Shown here: positions 45,974 to 56,249 of the stretch, piece after piece
Layout: each line of letters opens with the position of its first letter
Position numbering within the stretch: position 1 is the stretch's first letter
Assembly (NCBI RefSeq): GCF_005116675.2
Contig: NZ_CP050699.1
Coordinates: 4,266,001-4,330,000, forward strand
Direction of reading: 5' to 3'
DNA: 64,000 nucleotides
Origin: Desulfosediminicola ganghwensis
Lineage (GTDB): Bacteria > Desulfobacterota > Desulfobulbia > Desulfobulbales > Desulfocapsaceae
Program-made: the position numbers and the translations under genes
Notes under the pieces: generated by a model
What the model saw: only the letters and a program-made list of their open reading frames with translations
Told to the model about the DNA's origin: nothing
Database searches by the model: none

Positions 45974-46366
45974 ATGGCTCAAGATCGTTTTTATGCCACC
46001 GGCAAGAGAAAGAACGCTATTGCACGTGTTTGGCTTACCCCTGGTACCGGCAAGGTAATCGTCAACAAAATGGATGCTGACGCATACTTTGGTGGCACCT
46101 TCAAATCCCAGAAAATTGAAAAGCCTTTCAAAATCACTGAAACCGCTGAGCAGTACGATGTTCTTGCTACTCTTAAAGGTGGCGGTAAATCTTCACAGGT
46201 CGATGCGCTGTCCCATGGTATCTCCAAAGCATTGCTCGAGGTCAGCCCTGAGAACCGCTTGCCATTGAAGAAATCCGGCCTTCTTACCCGTGACCCACGT
46301 GTCAAAGAGCGTAAGAAATACGGACAGAAAGGTGCACGCGCTAAATTCCAGTTCTCCAAGCGTTAA
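45974..46366 (+). CDS. rpsI: 30S ribosomal protein S9
   Basis: 130 residues. [19 protein letters not shown] at the start and the basic tail [18 protein letters not shown] ending in FSKR are S9 landmarks; the terminal lysine-arginine reaches the P-site tRNA. Paired with rplM; GGAG precedes the ATG. A strong terminator closes the transcript at 46449-46485. Confidence 0.98.
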   Translation: MAQDRFYATGKRKNAIARVWLTPGTGKVIVNKMDADAYFGGTFKSQKIEKPFKITETAEQYDVLATLKGGGKSSQVDALSHGISKALLEVSPENRLPLKKSGLLTRDPRVKERKKYGQKGARAKFQFSKR

Positions 46367-46448
46367 TCAACGTATTTTTCAATCCTGTTTTTTCCACTCC
46401 AGGGAGATTATACGACAGGGTTGTTACCTGAACGGAATCGCTTTTAAG

Positions 46449-46485
46449 AAGGCAATGACAGCTCGGCTGTCATTGCCTTTTTTCG
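46449..46485 (+). terminator. Intrinsic terminator after rpsI
   Basis: AAGGCAATGACAG (46449-46461) pairs perfectly with 46467-46479, loop five bases, then TTTTTTC. Confidence 0.9.
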
Positions 46486-46583
46486 TTTTCACAATTGAAC
46501 TCCAGGGATATACTCAACACTCTTCTTCGCAATGTATGACCTGGGGGGGGCTGAACTGCCTACACCAACTTGAGGATATCCAG

Positions 46584-47624
46584 ATGATCAAGGTCGCCAT
46601 TATCGGAGCTTCCGGTTATACCGGGGTCGAACTTTCCCGCATTCTCTGCAATCACCCACACGTTACCCTTACAGCCGCCACATCGCGCCAATACGCAGGC
46701 CAGCCATTAAGCGAGGTATTTCCTAATCTGCGCGGTAAGGTTGATCTCGTTTGCGAGAATCTCTCCACCGATGAAATTGCAGAACGAGCGGATGTTGTTT
46801 TCACGGCAGTGCCGCACAAAACTGCCATGGATATCGTTCCTCAGTTACTGGAGGCTGGGAAAAAGGTTGTTGACCTCTCCGCTGATTATCGACTTCGAGA
46901 TCTTGCAACCTATGAGAACTGGTATCAACCACACTCTTCATCAAGTTACCTTGCGGAAGCTGTTTATGGTCTGCCTGAGCGCTATCGGGATGATATTTCC
47001 AAAGCCCGCCTGGTTGCCAACCCGGGTTGCTACCCTACCTCGATAATTCTAGCTCTCGCACCACTTCTTGAAAGAGGAGCAATTGACAGCCGCACCATTA
47101 TTGCAGACTCTAAATCCGGCACTTCAGGTGCAGGACGGTCAGCAGCTGTGGGCACTCTCTTTTGTGAGGTTGCCGACGGCTTTCGTCCCTACAAAGTCGC
47201 CGGCACCCACAGACACACCCCTGAAATTGAGCAAGAGTTGAGTTGCGCAGCAAAAACTGATATCACCGTCAGCTTCACCCCACATCTCCTGCCCATCTCA
47301 CGCGGTATTCTCAGCACCATTTATGCTGAATTACAACCTGACTTTGATGCAGAGAAAATCGGGGCCATATATAAACAAGCCTATGAGAGTGAGACATTTG
47401 TGCGAGTGCTCCCCCACAATTCGCTCCCTGCAACCCAATATGTACGTGGTTCGAATTTCTGTGACCTGGGTTTTGCCATAGATACGCGCACCAACCGCAT
47501 TGTGGTTGTGTCGGCAATTGACAATATAGTAAAAGGCGCTGCTGGTCAGGCAGTGCAAAACATGAACATCATGCTGGGCTTGGAAGAAGATGCCGGTCTT
47601 GCCGGAGCGCCTTTTTTTCCATGA
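46584..47624 (+). CDS. argC: N-acetyl-gamma-glutamyl-phosphate reductase
   Basis: 346 residues from ATG 46584 ([16 protein letters not shown]) with GAGGA nine bases ahead; the open frame reaches back to 46290 but that part overlaps the rpsI terminator and is not conserved. The NADP loop is IIGASGYTG, the catalytic cysteine is in ANPGCYPTS, and [18 protein letters not shown] and [13 protein letters not shown] follow. It reduces N-acetylglutamyl phosphate to the semialdehyde in arginine synthesis. truA follows 28 bases later, probably in the same transcript. Confidence 0.95.
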   Translation: MIKVAIIGASGYTGVELSRILCNHPHVTLTAATSRQYAGQPLSEVFPNLRGKVDLVCENLSTDEIAERADVVFTAVPHKTAMDIVPQLLEAGKKVVDLSADYRLRDLATYENWYQPHSSSSYLAEAVYGLPERYRDDISKARLVANPGCYPTSIILALAPLLERGAIDSRTIIADSKSGTSGAGRSAAVGTLFCEVADGFRPYKVAGTHRHTPEIEQELSCAAKTDITVSFTPHLLPISRGILSTIYAELQPDFDAEKIGAIYKQAYESETFVRVLPHNSLPATQYVRGSNFCDLGFAIDTRTNRIVVVSAIDNIVKGAAGQAVQNMNIMLGLEEDAGLAGAPFFP

Positions 47625-47652
47625 TTTTCAAATCATCAACAAGCTGGGACAA

Positions 47653-48417
47653 ATGACAGCAGAACGCAACATAAAGCTTTCTATTGCCTTTGACGGTACC
47701 GACTTCAATGGCTGGCAACGTCAGAAACACGACGTTACCATTCAGGGCGAAATAGAGAAATGCCTCGCCACCATGACCAACTGCCAGACAGATCTGCATG
47801 GCGCCGGCAGGACTGATGCCGGTGTCCACGCTGATCAAATGATTGCCCATTTTTCTACCACGTCAGGTATCTCGACCGCCGCATTTCGTAAAGGGCTCAA
47901 TTCCATGCTCCCTTATGCGATCAGAATCTTAGCTGCCGAGGAAGTACCTTTAGACTTTCATTCACGCTTCTCAGCCAAAGGCAAGCAGTACCAATACTCG
48001 TTATATACTGGGGAAGTAATGCCTCCTACAGAGAGACTCTATGCGCTACATGCCCCTTTCTATCTTGACTTCGATCGTATCCGGGAGTGCCTTGACCTGC
48101 TGATTGGGACTCACGACTTTTCGTCATTTGAAAATTCAGGGTCAAGAGACAAGGAGAAAGAGTCAAGAAAAGGTGCTGTCAGAACGATCATGGTAGCCAA
48201 AGTCGATAATCTCGATAAATATCGGTACAATTTCACATTTATTGGTGAAGGCTTTTTACGCCATATGGTTCGAAATATTGTCGGCACCCTGCTTGAAGTC
48301 GGTAAAGGCCGGCGCACAGTCAACGAATTTGGCCATGCACTGCAAGCAAAGGACAGGTCTGCCGGTGGTGCTACTGCTCCCGCCCATGGCCTTCGGTTAA
48401 TAAAAGTACTTTACTGA
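47653..48417 (+). CDS. truA: tRNA pseudouridine synthase A
   Basis: 254 residues from ATG 47653 (MTAERNIKLSIAFDGTDFNGWQ); the frame opens at 47590 within argC. The catalytic aspartate is in GAGRTDAGVHA, and FRKGLNSMLPYAIRI and FLRHMVRNIVGTLLEVGKGR are the usual TruA blocks. It makes pseudouridine at 38-40 of tRNAs. The ribosome site is weak (GGGA). A bidirectional terminator follows. Confidence 0.95.
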   Translation: MTAERNIKLSIAFDGTDFNGWQRQKHDVTIQGEIEKCLATMTNCQTDLHGAGRTDAGVHADQMIAHFSTTSGISTAAFRKGLNSMLPYAIRILAAEEVPLDFHSRFSAKGKQYQYSLYTGEVMPPTERLYALHAPFYLDFDRIRECLDLLIGTHDFSSFENSGSRDKEKESRKGAVRTIMVAKVDNLDKYRYNFTFIGEGFLRHMVRNIVGTLLEVGKGRRTVNEFGHALQAKDRSAGGATAPAHGLRLIKVLY

Positions 48418-48444
48418 TTTTTCTTTTACCCCGGAAGAAATCAA

Positions 48445-48488
48445 AAAAAATCCCCGTAAAGCTCCTGAAAGCCTTACGGGGATTTTTT
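48445..48488. terminator. Bidirectional intrinsic terminator
   Basis: AAAAAATCCCCGTAA (48445-48459) pairs perfectly with 48474-48488, loop 14 bases; A-run and T-run at both ends serve truA and the convergent LysR gene. Confidence 0.88.
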
Positions 48489-48518
48489 CTTTCTCTCTCT
48501 TCTTTTAAACTCTCTGTC

Positions 48519-49493
48519 TCAGCGCTTCTGGGCAGAATGACGGGCTAATAGTGACTGTAGTTTCCATGGCGACGAAAGACAAACTCTGTCCTCGTTGCAG
48601 GTGGTCATAACATCACAAAAATTCAGAAACTCTACCAATTCGTCAGTCAGTTCCTTATCTTTTCTCTGGATAACCCTGAGCTGACGTTTCATATCCAGCC
48701 CTTTCACCTTCAGAGCCTTAATCCAGCCATGTTCCGTCTCGCGACAAACACTTAAACTAGACAAACACGCGAGCCCCGCGCCGGACTCCACAGCCCTTTT
48801 AATTGCCTCCGGATGACCCATCTCCATAACCACATTCATTTTGTCGAGATAATCACCCATCTTCTCCCTGAAAGTGGCATCAGTGCCAGATCCCTTCTCG
48901 CGCATAATCCATTTTTTACCCTCTAAATCACTGTTCACATCGAAAGATTCGTTGTGTGCAAGAGGGTCGGTAGGTCCGCACAATATAACAAGCTCATCCT
49001 GAAACCAGGGGCGCACCTTAATATCACTGTTTTTACTCAGTATACCTTCGACATAGCCGACATCGCTATGACCATCGGCCACCAGCTTTTCAGCCTGTGT
49101 AGTGTTATATACCAGTAAATTGACATGCACTCTTGGGTGAACTCGCTTAAAGGCGCCGATCAAATATGGCAGGATATAATTCCCGAGCGTGGTACTTGCA
49201 ACGACATCAATGTGTCCTTCGAGGGTATCATTACGTTCAGACATGATCGATTCGACGTTGGACACCTGACAAGTAATATCCTTCGCAAGTGGCAAAAGAT
49301 ATCTTCCCCGCGCATTCAACAGCAAACTGCGTCCATGACGATCAAAAAGAGACCCGCCGAGTTGATTTTCGAGTTCCGCCAGGGCCATACTGACGGCCGA
49401 CTGGGTCACAAAAAGTTTTTTGCTTGCCTTGGTGACCTGTGCGGTCTCCGCAACTGCTATAAATATCTCTAATTGTCGTAGGGTGATAGACAT
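48519..49493 (-). CDS. LysR-family transcriptional regulator
   Basis: 324 residues. The N-terminal HTH (LRQLEIFIAVAETAQVTKAS, then LFVTQSAVSMALAELENQLG) matches LysR; residues 90-300 are the two-lobed substrate domain with TTLGNYILPYLIGAFKRVHP and SDVGYVEGIL. It most resembles the CysB/CbbR/YeiE group of regulators. It diverges from the complex I operon with 289 bases between, a typical LysR arrangement, so it may control nuo; this is inference. The effector is unknown. Confidence 0.9.
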   Translation of the reverse strand: MSITLRQLEIFIAVAETAQVTKASKKLFVTQSAVSMALAELENQLGGSLFDRHGRSLLLNARGRYLLPLAKDITCQVSNVESIMSERNDTLEGHIDVVASTTLGNYILPYLIGAFKRVHPRVHVNLLVYNTTQAEKLVADGHSDVGYVEGILSKNSDIKVRPWFQDELVILCGPTDPLAHNESFDVNSDLEGKKWIMREKGSGTDATFREKMGDYLDKMNVVMEMGHPEAIKRAVESGAGLACLSSLSVCRETEHGWIKALKVKGLDMKRQLRVIQRKDKELTDELVEFLNFCDVMTTCNEDRVCLSSPWKLQSLLARHSAQKR

Positions 49494-49663
49494 TTTATAC
49501 GCCGTTTTCAGTCAAATTGATACATTCCATCTTCTTTTTGAATTTAGGCTACCATAATAGCATGAATTCAGGGATTCTCAAGTTTTTTCACTGTATAAGG
49601 AGATGAAAAAAACCTTGCGCACACGGCCACCTTGTGGCATCGTCAAAAGCGTTCAAAATATTA

Positions 49664-49692
49664 TTGACATTGCTATTTAAGTTTTCTATATC
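49664..49692 (+). promoter_or_regulatory. Candidate promoter of the nuo operon
   Basis: TTGACA (49664-49669) and TATATC (49687-49692), spacer 17 bases, about 90 bases before nuoA. The -35 is consensus, the -10 has four of six bases. Confidence 0.55.
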
Positions 49693-49782
49693 ACGTATGA
49701 CTCAGTTAAGTTGAGCAAATAGTTCAATATTATTGAAAGGACTTCCAGACAGCACTTCTCTCTCTTGAAAGGACAGTAACCT

Positions 49783-50205
49783 ATGGAGCCTCAGTTCACC
49801 GAATTGTTGTACCGTGATCATATCCTCTGGGTCACGGCTTTTACCCTCGGCGGTCTCGCCTTTGCACTTGGACCTATCGCGATCGTCTATCTGCTAATGC
49901 CGTTAAAAACCCGGCAGATTCTCTCCAAAACCGAACAATACGTCGAATGTGGAATGGATCCTATCGGAGACAGCTGGATTCGATACGGCATTGTCTTTTA
50001 TCTCTATGCCTTGATTTTCCTCGCTTTCGACGTCGACGTACTTTTTCTTTTTCCCGTAGCTGTAGCTTACAATTCTGAAATGTTCACGTCCTCTATCCGG
50101 GACTTCGTAGAAATAGTCATTTTTGTAGGAATTTTAACATTAGCGGTAGTTTACGCATGGATCAAGGGAGTATTTACGTGGGAACGGAGAACATACCTTC
50201 GATAA
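49783..50205 (+). CDS. nuoA: NADH-quinone oxidoreductase subunit A
   Basis: 140 residues with three transmembrane helices. The invariant loop [18 protein letters not shown] and the helix [18 protein letters not shown], with its conserved acidic residues, define NuoA. It sits in the membrane arm near the quinone tunnel. AAGGA before the ATG. Start of a thirteen-gene operon lacking nuoE, nuoF and nuoG. The nuoB start lies inside its end. Confidence 0.95.
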   Translation: MEPQFTELLYRDHILWVTAFTLGGLAFALGPIAIVYLLMPLKTRQILSKTEQYVECGMDPIGDSWIRYGIVFYLYALIFLAFDVDVLFLFPVAVAYNSEMFTSSIRDFVEIVIFVGILTLAVVYAWIKGVFTWERRTYLR

Positions 50206-50711
50206 CTGAACCAGTACCCTCATCAATTGTCCAGTTTGCCGTTGCAGACAAACTTATCAACATCTGCCGTGCCAACTCATTATGGCCACTGACTTTCGGT
50301 ATTGCCTGTTGTGCTATCGAGATGATGGCTACTGGTTGCGCACGCTTCGACATGTCCCGCTTTGGTGCCGAGGTGTTTCGCCCCTCGCCAAGGCAGAGTG
50401 ACGTCATGATCGTTGCCGGTACTATCACTAAAAAAATGATGCCCGGCATCAAAACTCTTTACGACCAGATGCCCGAACCTAAGTGGGTAATGGCCTTGGG
50501 TAACTGTGCCATTTCCGGCGGACCGTTCGCCTTTGAGGGACAGTACAGCATTGTCCTCGGTGCAGATGAATTTCTCCCTGTGGATGTGTATGTGCCAGGA
50601 TGTCCTCCTCGTCCTGAGGCTCTACTGCAAGGCATAATCGAACTTGAGCATAAGCTGTCCGGCTGGAAGCGCTTCGAAAACCCGGAAGCGTCAGCCACCA
50701 TGAAAGCGTAG
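50178..50711 (+). CDS. nuoB: NADH-quinone oxidoreductase subunit B (N2 cluster)
   Basis: 177 residues from GTG 50178, which has AAGGGAG seven bases ahead; ATG 50157 in the same frame has no ribosome site. All four N2 ligands are present: [11 protein letters not shown] (Cys44, Cys45), [13 protein letters not shown] and [13 protein letters not shown]2 is the last Fe-S cluster before the quinone. It overlaps nuoA by 28 bases. The stop is followed by a 60-base gap before nuoC. Confidence 0.95.
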   Translation: MGTENIPSITEPVPSSIVQFAVADKLINICRANSLWPLTFGIACCAIEMMATGCARFDMSRFGAEVFRPSPRQSDVMIVAGTITKKMMPGIKTLYDQMPEPKWVMALGNCAISGGPFAFEGQYSIVLGADEFLPVDVYVPGCPPRPEALLQGIIELEHKLSGWKRFENPEASATMKA

Positions 50712-50771
50712 CATAGTTCGCCTGGATTCACAGGCATCACATATACCCAGCATCTTCGGAGCACACAGGAA

Positions 50772-51314
50772 ATGATTGCAGAAACAACCCTAAAGGCCTT
50801 ACAGGCCTTGTTCCCCGAGCCTCGGCCAGAAGAAACAGTAGCAGATGTTTCTGATGTTACAGAGGAAATCGAGCAAGAAGATCAAGAATCACCTCCCAAG
50901 GATGAGCCCCGTCCTAACGGTGTTATCGAGCGTGATTACGCCATCCATGGGTACCACCTTGATGCCCAGGTCTCACCCGACCAGCTTCTCGAAGCCATCG
51001 ATATCCTCGACAAGGCCGAATTCTTTATTGAAACCATAACCGGCGTGGACTGGATCAAGGAAAACCAGTTTGAAGTCATCTATGACTTCAGCCGCTATGA
51101 CTTCGATATCTGCCGAGTTGTTATCAGAACCCGTGTTCCACGAGATGAGCCGGTTGTACCCACAATTACCGGAATCTATACCGGCGCAAACTGGCATGAG
51201 CGTGAAACACACGACTTCTTCGGAATCAAGTTTGAAGGACATCCACATCTTGTCCCTCTTCTTCTGCCCGAAGATGCAGATTTCCATCCACTTCGAAAGG
51301 ATTTCAAGGCATGA
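50772..51314 (+). CDS. nuoC: NADH-quinone oxidoreductase subunit C
   Basis: 180 residues, a separate NuoC rather than the NuoCD fusion of enterobacteria. The core [20 protein letters not shown] and the closing [21 protein letters not shown] are family blocks. The first 55 residues are acidic ([16 protein letters not shown]) and probably disordered, not found in most NuoC. It overlaps nuoD by four bases. Confidence 0.93.
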   Translation: MIAETTLKALQALFPEPRPEETVADVSDVTEEIEQEDQESPPKDEPRPNGVIERDYAIHGYHLDAQVSPDQLLEAIDILDKAEFFIETITGVDWIKENQFEVIYDFSRYDFDICRVVIRTRVPRDEPVVPTITGIYTGANWHERETHDFFGIKFEGHPHLVPLLLPEDADFHPLRKDFKA

Positions 51315-52429
51315 GTAAACCTATTAAGCTTGGGCCGGACGAAACTTTTGTCCTGAACGTTGGACCCCAGCATCCTGCAACCCATGGTGTTCTTAGGGTT
51401 AAAATGCGGATGGATGGTGAGTATATCGTCGAGTCGGAGACCGTTATTGGTTATATCCACCGAATGCATGAGAAAATGGGTGAGCTCAAAACATACCCTC
51501 AGTTTCTCATGAATCTCAGCCGCATGGATTATCTTGGCGCAGTCGGCTATAGCCACGGCCATGTGCTCTGCGTAGAAAAAGCCGCGGGCATTGAGGTTCC
51601 GGAACGAGCTGAGTATATCCGCGTCATCATGGTGGAACTCAACCGGATTGCCTCGCATCTGTTCTGGTTTGGCGCCTTCGTAATGGATCTTGGTGGTTTC
51701 AGCCCACTGATGTACGCCCTGCAGGACCGCGAGCACATACTCGACATGATGGAAAAAGTGACAGGTTCCCGTCTCACCTACTGTTATTTCCGTTTTGGTG
51801 GTCTTTACAATGACATCGACGATGAATTCATCGAAGATGCCAGGCGCTTTATTCCACGCATGAGAAAATCTCTCGACAAGTATCACAAACTCGTTACCGG
51901 CAACATTATCTTCAGAAAGCGGCTGGAAGGCAACGCCCACCTTTCCAAGGAGACATGCCGCAAATACGGCGCATCCAGTGCTGTAGCGCGCGGCTCGGGA
52001 ATTAACTTTGATGTACGTCGTAACGAACCATATTCAGTCTACCCTGAGTTTGACTTTGACATTCCGGTCTTCCATGAGTGCGACTCCCTTGCCCGATACA
52101 ACGTACGCATGGCAGAGATTGAGCAATCACTCCGCATTGTAGAACAGGCTCTCGATAAGCTCCCTGATGGCCCGATCATGCCCCAAAAAGCACCAAAGAT
52201 TATCAAACCGCCTGCAGGCGACTACTATCAGGCAGTGGAGACAGCCCGCGGCAGCTTCGGAGTACGCCTGGTAAGTGACGGGGGAAAGACTCCTTACAGG
52301 ATGAAACTTCGTTCACCGACTTACTCAAACATGCATCTTTTTGACGAAACATGTGCAGGCATGCTGATCATGGACGCTCTTGCATTCATGGGCAGCCTGG
52401 ACCTCGTTATCCCAGAGATCGACAGGTAA
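51311..52429 (+). CDS. nuoD: NADH-quinone oxidoreductase subunit D
   Basis: 372 residues, the 49-kDa subunit. The N-terminal [15 protein letters not shown] with the quinone-site histidine, [51 protein letters not shown] and the ending DLVIPEIDR match the family. It forms the quinone pocket with NuoB. Slightly shorter than the usual 400. The length suits a complex without the N-module. Confidence 0.95.
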   Translation: MSKPIKLGPDETFVLNVGPQHPATHGVLRVKMRMDGEYIVESETVIGYIHRMHEKMGELKTYPQFLMNLSRMDYLGAVGYSHGHVLCVEKAAGIEVPERAEYIRVIMVELNRIASHLFWFGAFVMDLGGFSPLMYALQDREHILDMMEKVTGSRLTYCYFRFGGLYNDIDDEFIEDARRFIPRMRKSLDKYHKLVTGNIIFRKRLEGNAHLSKETCRKYGASSAVARGSGINFDVRRNEPYSVYPEFDFDIPVFHECDSLARYNVRMAEIEQSLRIVEQALDKLPDGPIMPQKAPKIIKPPAGDYYQAVETARGSFGVRLVSDGGKTPYRMKLRSPTYSNMHLFDETCAGMLIMDALAFMGSLDLVIPEIDR

Positions 52430-52439
52430 GGAAACTAAT

Positions 52440-53450
52440 ATGAGCTTAACACTTTTCAACGTAATCGGTGCCGTAATTGTCGCCATCGCCTTCGTTGCAT
52501 TGAACGCTGCCTACCTCGTCTGGGCAGAGCGTCGAGGCGCCGGTCGCATTCAGCGCCGTCCAGGTCCGAATATCAATGGACCGCTCGGTCTTTTACAGCC
52601 ACCTGCTGATGGTCTGAAACTGATGGCAAAACAGCTTATCATACCAGGCGGTGCCGACAAGGTTCTCTTTGTTGCCGCCCCTGTGCTGGCTATGTTTCCT
52701 GCCCTGATGAGCTTCGTCACCATTCCTTTCAGCGAGACTATCGTCGCCCACGACATCAACGTTGGTTTGCTGATGATTTTCGCTTTTGCTGCCAGCGGCT
52801 CCATGGCACTGCTTTTTGCCGGCTGGAGTTCCAGAAACAAATACGCGATGATGTCAGCCGTACGATCCGTATCCCAGGCCGTCGCTTATGAAATTCCTCT
52901 GCTGATCACCGCTATCACCATCGTCATGATCACCGGCTCCCTGAACCTGATTGACATCGTCAACCAGCAGGGACCATCCGTACTTCACTGGAATTTCCTG
53001 CCGCTTTTAGGTGATGGCAGCCCTAAAAACCTGCTGATGCCGCTTTCCTTTTTGCTCTTTTTCATCTGCACCCTGGCTGAGACAAATCGCGCACCTTTCG
53101 ATCTAGGCGAAGCTGAAAGTGAACTGGTAGCCGGATTTCATATTGAGTATGGCTCAATGGGATTTGGTCTGTTCTTCATGGCCGAGTATGCAAACATCGT
53201 TATCGGATCCTGCCTTACGACGCTACTCTTTCTCGGTGGTTGGCATCCGCCTGTGCCGTTCCTGAGTTTTGTTCCCGGTGTAGTCTGGTTTCTGCTCAAG
53301 GTGTACATGCTGATTGCTACAGTCATTTGGATTCGCTGGACATTTCCGCGAACAACTATTTACGGCCTGCTCAACCTGTCGTGGAAGGTCCTCATTCCAT
53401 TCTCTCTTTTCAACCTGCTCTTGACCGCAGGATTACTGAAGGTGTTTTAG
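52440..53450 (+). CDS. nuoH: NADH-quinone oxidoreductase subunit H
   Basis: 336 residues from ATG 52440 with AGGA upstream; the open frame begins earlier inside nuoD. Eight predicted helices. The RRGAGRIQRRPGPNINGP loop, LAETNRAPFDLGEAESELVAGFHIEY and WIRWTFPRTTIYGLLNLSWK are NuoH hallmarks. It caps the quinone channel and links it to the proton path. nuoI starts at the base after its stop. Confidence 0.95.
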   Translation: MSLTLFNVIGAVIVAIAFVALNAAYLVWAERRGAGRIQRRPGPNINGPLGLLQPPADGLKLMAKQLIIPGGADKVLFVAAPVLAMFPALMSFVTIPFSETIVAHDINVGLLMIFAFAASGSMALLFAGWSSRNKYAMMSAVRSVSQAVAYEIPLLITAITIVMITGSLNLIDIVNQQGPSVLHWNFLPLLGDGSPKNLLMPLSFLLFFICTLAETNRAPFDLGEAESELVAGFHIEYGSMGFGLFFMAEYANIVIGSCLTTLLFLGGWHPPVPFLSFVPGVVWFLLKVYMLIATVIWIRWTFPRTTIYGLLNLSWKVLIPFSLFNLLLTAGLLKVF

Positions 53451-53891
53451 ATGGGTGCCTATTTCAGTGACATCTTTAAAGGGCTTTGGAGCCTCCTGGT
53501 GGGTATGGGAATCACTTTCAGGGAATTTTGGAAACCTGTGGTGACAGTTCCGTATCCTTATAAAACCTTTACAATGCCTGATCGCTACCGCGGTCACGTT
53601 GAATTGATCGAAAATGAAGAGGGCAAGCCGAACTGCATCGTCTGCATGGCCTGCCAGCGCGCCTGCCCCTCCGACTGCATTGCTATTAAAGGTGAAAAAC
53701 CAGAAGGGTCGAAGAAAAAAGTACTCACCAGTTACATGCTTGACTTTACCAAGTGCTCGCTCTGCGGTTCCTGTGTTGAGTCCTGTAAATTTAACGCTTT
53801 GGAATTTTCCAAGGAGTACAACCTGGCCAGTACCAGGAAAGAAGATTTTTATTTTGATCTCCTGAAACGTCTGGAGGACCGCAACTCATGA
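53451..53891 (+). CDS. nuoI: NADH-quinone oxidoreductase subunit I (two 4Fe-4S clusters)
   Basis: 146 residues. Two ferredoxin motifs carry N6a and N6b: CIVCMACQRACPSDC and CSLCGSCVESCKFNAL. It relays electrons between the input module and N2. In this operon the input module is missing, so NuoI is the likely docking surface for another donor such as ferredoxin. Overlaps nuoJ by four bases. Confidence 0.95.
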   Translation: MGAYFSDIFKGLWSLLVGMGITFREFWKPVVTVPYPYKTFTMPDRYRGHVELIENEEGKPNCIVCMACQRACPSDCIAIKGEKPEGSKKKVLTSYMLDFTKCSLCGSCVESCKFNALEFSKEYNLASTRKEDFYFDLLKRLEDRNS

Positions 53892-54412
53892 ATCCATCAC
53901 TTTTCAGCGCGGATGGGCTCGTTGGCCTGATATTCCTACTGACCATAGCCCTGACTATTATTGGCGGCCTGATAGCCTGTAACGCAGAACGACTCGTTCG
54001 GGCAGTCGCAGGACTCATGATCTGCTTTATCAGCGTTGGCGCCCTCTACTATTTTCTGAACTCGCCCTTTGTGGCGATGATGCAGGTGCTAATTTACATT
54101 GGTGCCGTTGCCGTTACCATCTCGTTTGCCATCATGCTGGCTGCTCCTGAACAAAAACGGGATCACGGTCCCGGGCACGTCCTGGCAGGCCCTTTAGGCT
54201 TTATTACCGCAGCCCTTCTCACAGCGGGGCTTTCAACCCTCGCCTTGAAAACCGAATGGGCCAGCGAAGCTAAAGTTAATGATGGTTCTGTGAAAACTAT
54301 TGGTGTTCAACTTCTCACCGATCACTCCATGGTGTTTGAGCTGATCTCCATCGTTTTACTCATTGCAATCATCGGAGCCCTTGTTATCGCTCGGGAAGGG
54401 AGGAAAAGCTGA
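53888..54412 (+). CDS. nuoJ: NADH-quinone oxidoreductase subunit J
   Basis: 174 residues, five helices. NSPFVAMMQVLIYIGAVAVT with the pi-bulge helix is the main NuoJ signature. It couples quinone chemistry to the membrane proton path. The start ATGA overlaps nuoI, and its stop overlaps nuoK (TGATG). Confidence 0.93.
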   Translation: MNPSLFSADGLVGLIFLLTIALTIIGGLIACNAERLVRAVAGLMICFISVGALYYFLNSPFVAMMQVLIYIGAVAVTISFAIMLAAPEQKRDHGPGHVLAGPLGFITAALLTAGLSTLALKTEWASEAKVNDGSVKTIGVQLLTDHSMVFELISIVLLIAIIGALVIAREGRKS

Positions 54413-54738
54413 TGTCAGTTCTTGCCTTGTATGACAATCTTAACAGCTATTTACTCGTCGGTGCTCTGCTCTTTGGCATGGGAGTTTACGGTCTCTTAAC
54501 CCGTAAAACCCTTATCGGAATGCTCATTGCTGCAGAGATGATACTGGTAGGTGCCTCTGTGAATTTCATGGCCTTCAACCGCTTCAGCGTCCCTGATCCG
54601 GCAACCGGTCAGATTTTCGCACTATTCATCATGGCAATCGCAGCCGCTGAAGCCGCCATCGGTCTCAGTATCGTGATCGCCATCTACAGGTATTACCGAT
54701 CAATCGATACTAAGGATATCGTTAACCTCAAAGGCTAA
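54412..54738 (+). CDS. nuoK: NADH-quinone oxidoreductase subunit K
   Basis: 108 residues with three helices and two buried glutamates: LIGMLIAAEMILVGASVNFM and IAAAEAAIGLSIVIAIYRYY. Those helices form part of the central acidic axis of complex I. Small, MrpC-related. Followed 18 bases on by the Mrp-type subunits. Confidence 0.94.
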   Translation: MSVLALYDNLNSYLLVGALLFGMGVYGLLTRKTLIGMLIAAEMILVGASVNFMAFNRFSVPDPATGQIFALFIMAIAAAEAAIGLSIVIAIYRYYRSIDTKDIVNLKG

Positions 54739-54755
54739 GAAAGGAACCATCTGGT

Positions 54756-56249
54756 ATGGATTACAATACTATACATGCTCCTGAGCTACTCATCGCACTG
54801 CTCATCCCCCTGATTGGCACCCTGGGTGTAATGTTCAGGGGCGGCGATGAGAACATTCGCGAGGGCATATCCTCTGTCGCGTCGATACTGCTTTTTGCCC
54901 TTGTCTGCACCATGATCCCCAAAGTGCTCCAGGGTAAAACGCTCTATTTCAATATGTTTGACATTCTGCCTGGTGTATCTGTTACCCTCCGGGCAGACGC
55001 AATGTCTATGATTTTTGCCCTGGTGGCATCCTCACTGTGGACCATCGCAGTATTTTACTCCATGGGCTACATGAGAGGGCTGAAAGAACATGCCCAGACA
55101 CGTTTCAACGCCTGTTTTGCCCTGTCGATATTTGGGGCCATCGGCGTGGCGTTCTCGGACAACCTTTTCACCCTCTATCTCTTTTATGAGATTGTCTCCA
55201 TCTGCACCTATCCCCTAGTTGCCCACCATCAGGATGAGGAAGGATACGATGGCGCACGCAAATACATCATTTATCTGACCACCACCGCCAAGGCCTTCCT
55301 GCTACCCGCAATGATCCTGATCTATGTGCTTACCGGCACCCTGGATTTTGCCAGTAATGCCTCCACCGGTATTTTCGATCCCGATACCAATCGCTGGATC
55401 GTGACCATGCTCTATGTTTTCTGCCTCTTCGGTTTTGCCAAAAACGGTGTGATGCCGTTCCATCACTGGCTGCCTGGAGCGATGGTTGCACCTACACCGG
55501 TCTCCGCCCTGCTCCATGCGGTTGCTGTCGTTAAGGTCGGTGTGTTCTGCACCACCAGAGTAATGCTCTACGTTTTCGGCGTAGATATGATGGATGCTTT
55601 CAATCTTGGTATCCCGACAGCCTACTTCGTCGGTTTCACCATTATTATGGCTTCAATCATAGCACTCTCCAAAGACAATCTAAAATCACGGCTTGCTTAC
55701 TCCACAGTCAGTCAGCTTTCATACATCATCCTCGGCGTTGCCTTACTTACACCCACAGCCATAGAAGGTGGACTGATTCACATCGTCAACCACGCCTTCT
55801 CAAAAATCACCCTCTTCTTCTGCGCCGGTGCCATCTACGTCGCGACCCACAAGAAGTACATCTCAGAAATGGAAGGTCTCGGCAAAACCATGCCTTTTAC
55901 CTTTGGTGCTTTTGCCATTGCCTCACTTTCGATGATCGGTGCTCCGCCAGTTGCAGGGTTTATTACCAAGTGGAACTTGCTTATCGGGTCAATAGAGGCA
56001 CACCAGCTTGGAATTCTTTTTATCTTGCTGGCCAGTACCATTCTCAACGCCGCCTATTTCGCCCCTGTTACCTACAAGGCTTTTTTTGGCAAACGACCTG
56101 AGGGTGAACCCTATACCGGGATCAAAGAGGCTCCGCTCTCCATGCTTATTCCGATTCTTATCGCAGCAACAATATCTGTAATTATAGGCATATATCCGGA
56201 CTTCATGTTAAGCTTCGTCAAGGCTGTAACAGGAGGATTGACAGTATGA
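54756..56249 (+). CDS. Mrp-type antiporter-like subunit D of complex I
   Basis: 497 residues, about 14 helices. It matches the MrpD/NuoM group rather than NuoN: LYLFYEIVSICTYP with Glu145, FAKNGVMPFHHWLPGAM with Lys229, and VKVGVF with Lys260, then ITKWNLLIGSIE with the TM12 lysine. All proton-path positions look intact. No C-terminal lateral helix. It sits where nuoL would be expected, right after nuoK. It should be the first of four antiporter-like subunits; role in proton or sodium pumping is inferred. Confidence 0.88.
   Translation: MDYNTIHAPELLIALLIPLIGTLGVMFRGGDENIREGISSVASILLFALVCTMIPKVLQGKTLYFNMFDILPGVSVTLRADAMSMIFALVASSLWTIAVFYSMGYMRGLKEHAQTRFNACFALSIFGAIGVAFSDNLFTLYLFYEIVSICTYPLVAHHQDEEGYDGARKYIIYLTTTAKAFLLPAMILIYVLTGTLDFASNASTGIFDPDTNRWIVTMLYVFCLFGFAKNGVMPFHHWLPGAMVAPTPVSALLHAVAVVKVGVFCTTRVMLYVFGVDMMDAFNLGIPTAYFVGFTIIMASIIALSKDNLKSRLAYSTVSQLSYIILGVALLTPTAIEGGLIHIVNHAFSKITLFFCAGAIYVATHKKYISEMEGLGKTMPFTFGAFAIASLSMIGAPPVAGFITKWNLLIGSIEAHQLGILFILLASTILNAAYFAPVTYKAFFGKRPEGEPYTGIKEAPLSMLIPILIAATISVIIGIYPDFMLSFVKAVTGGLTV

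Noticed and set aside
46290..46583. N-terminal extension of argC
   Set aside because: It would run through the end of rpsI and its terminator; the family starts at 46584 after a ribosome site.
51176..51940. 254-codon minus-strand frame across nuoC and nuoD
   Set aside because: Mirror of two conserved complex I genes.
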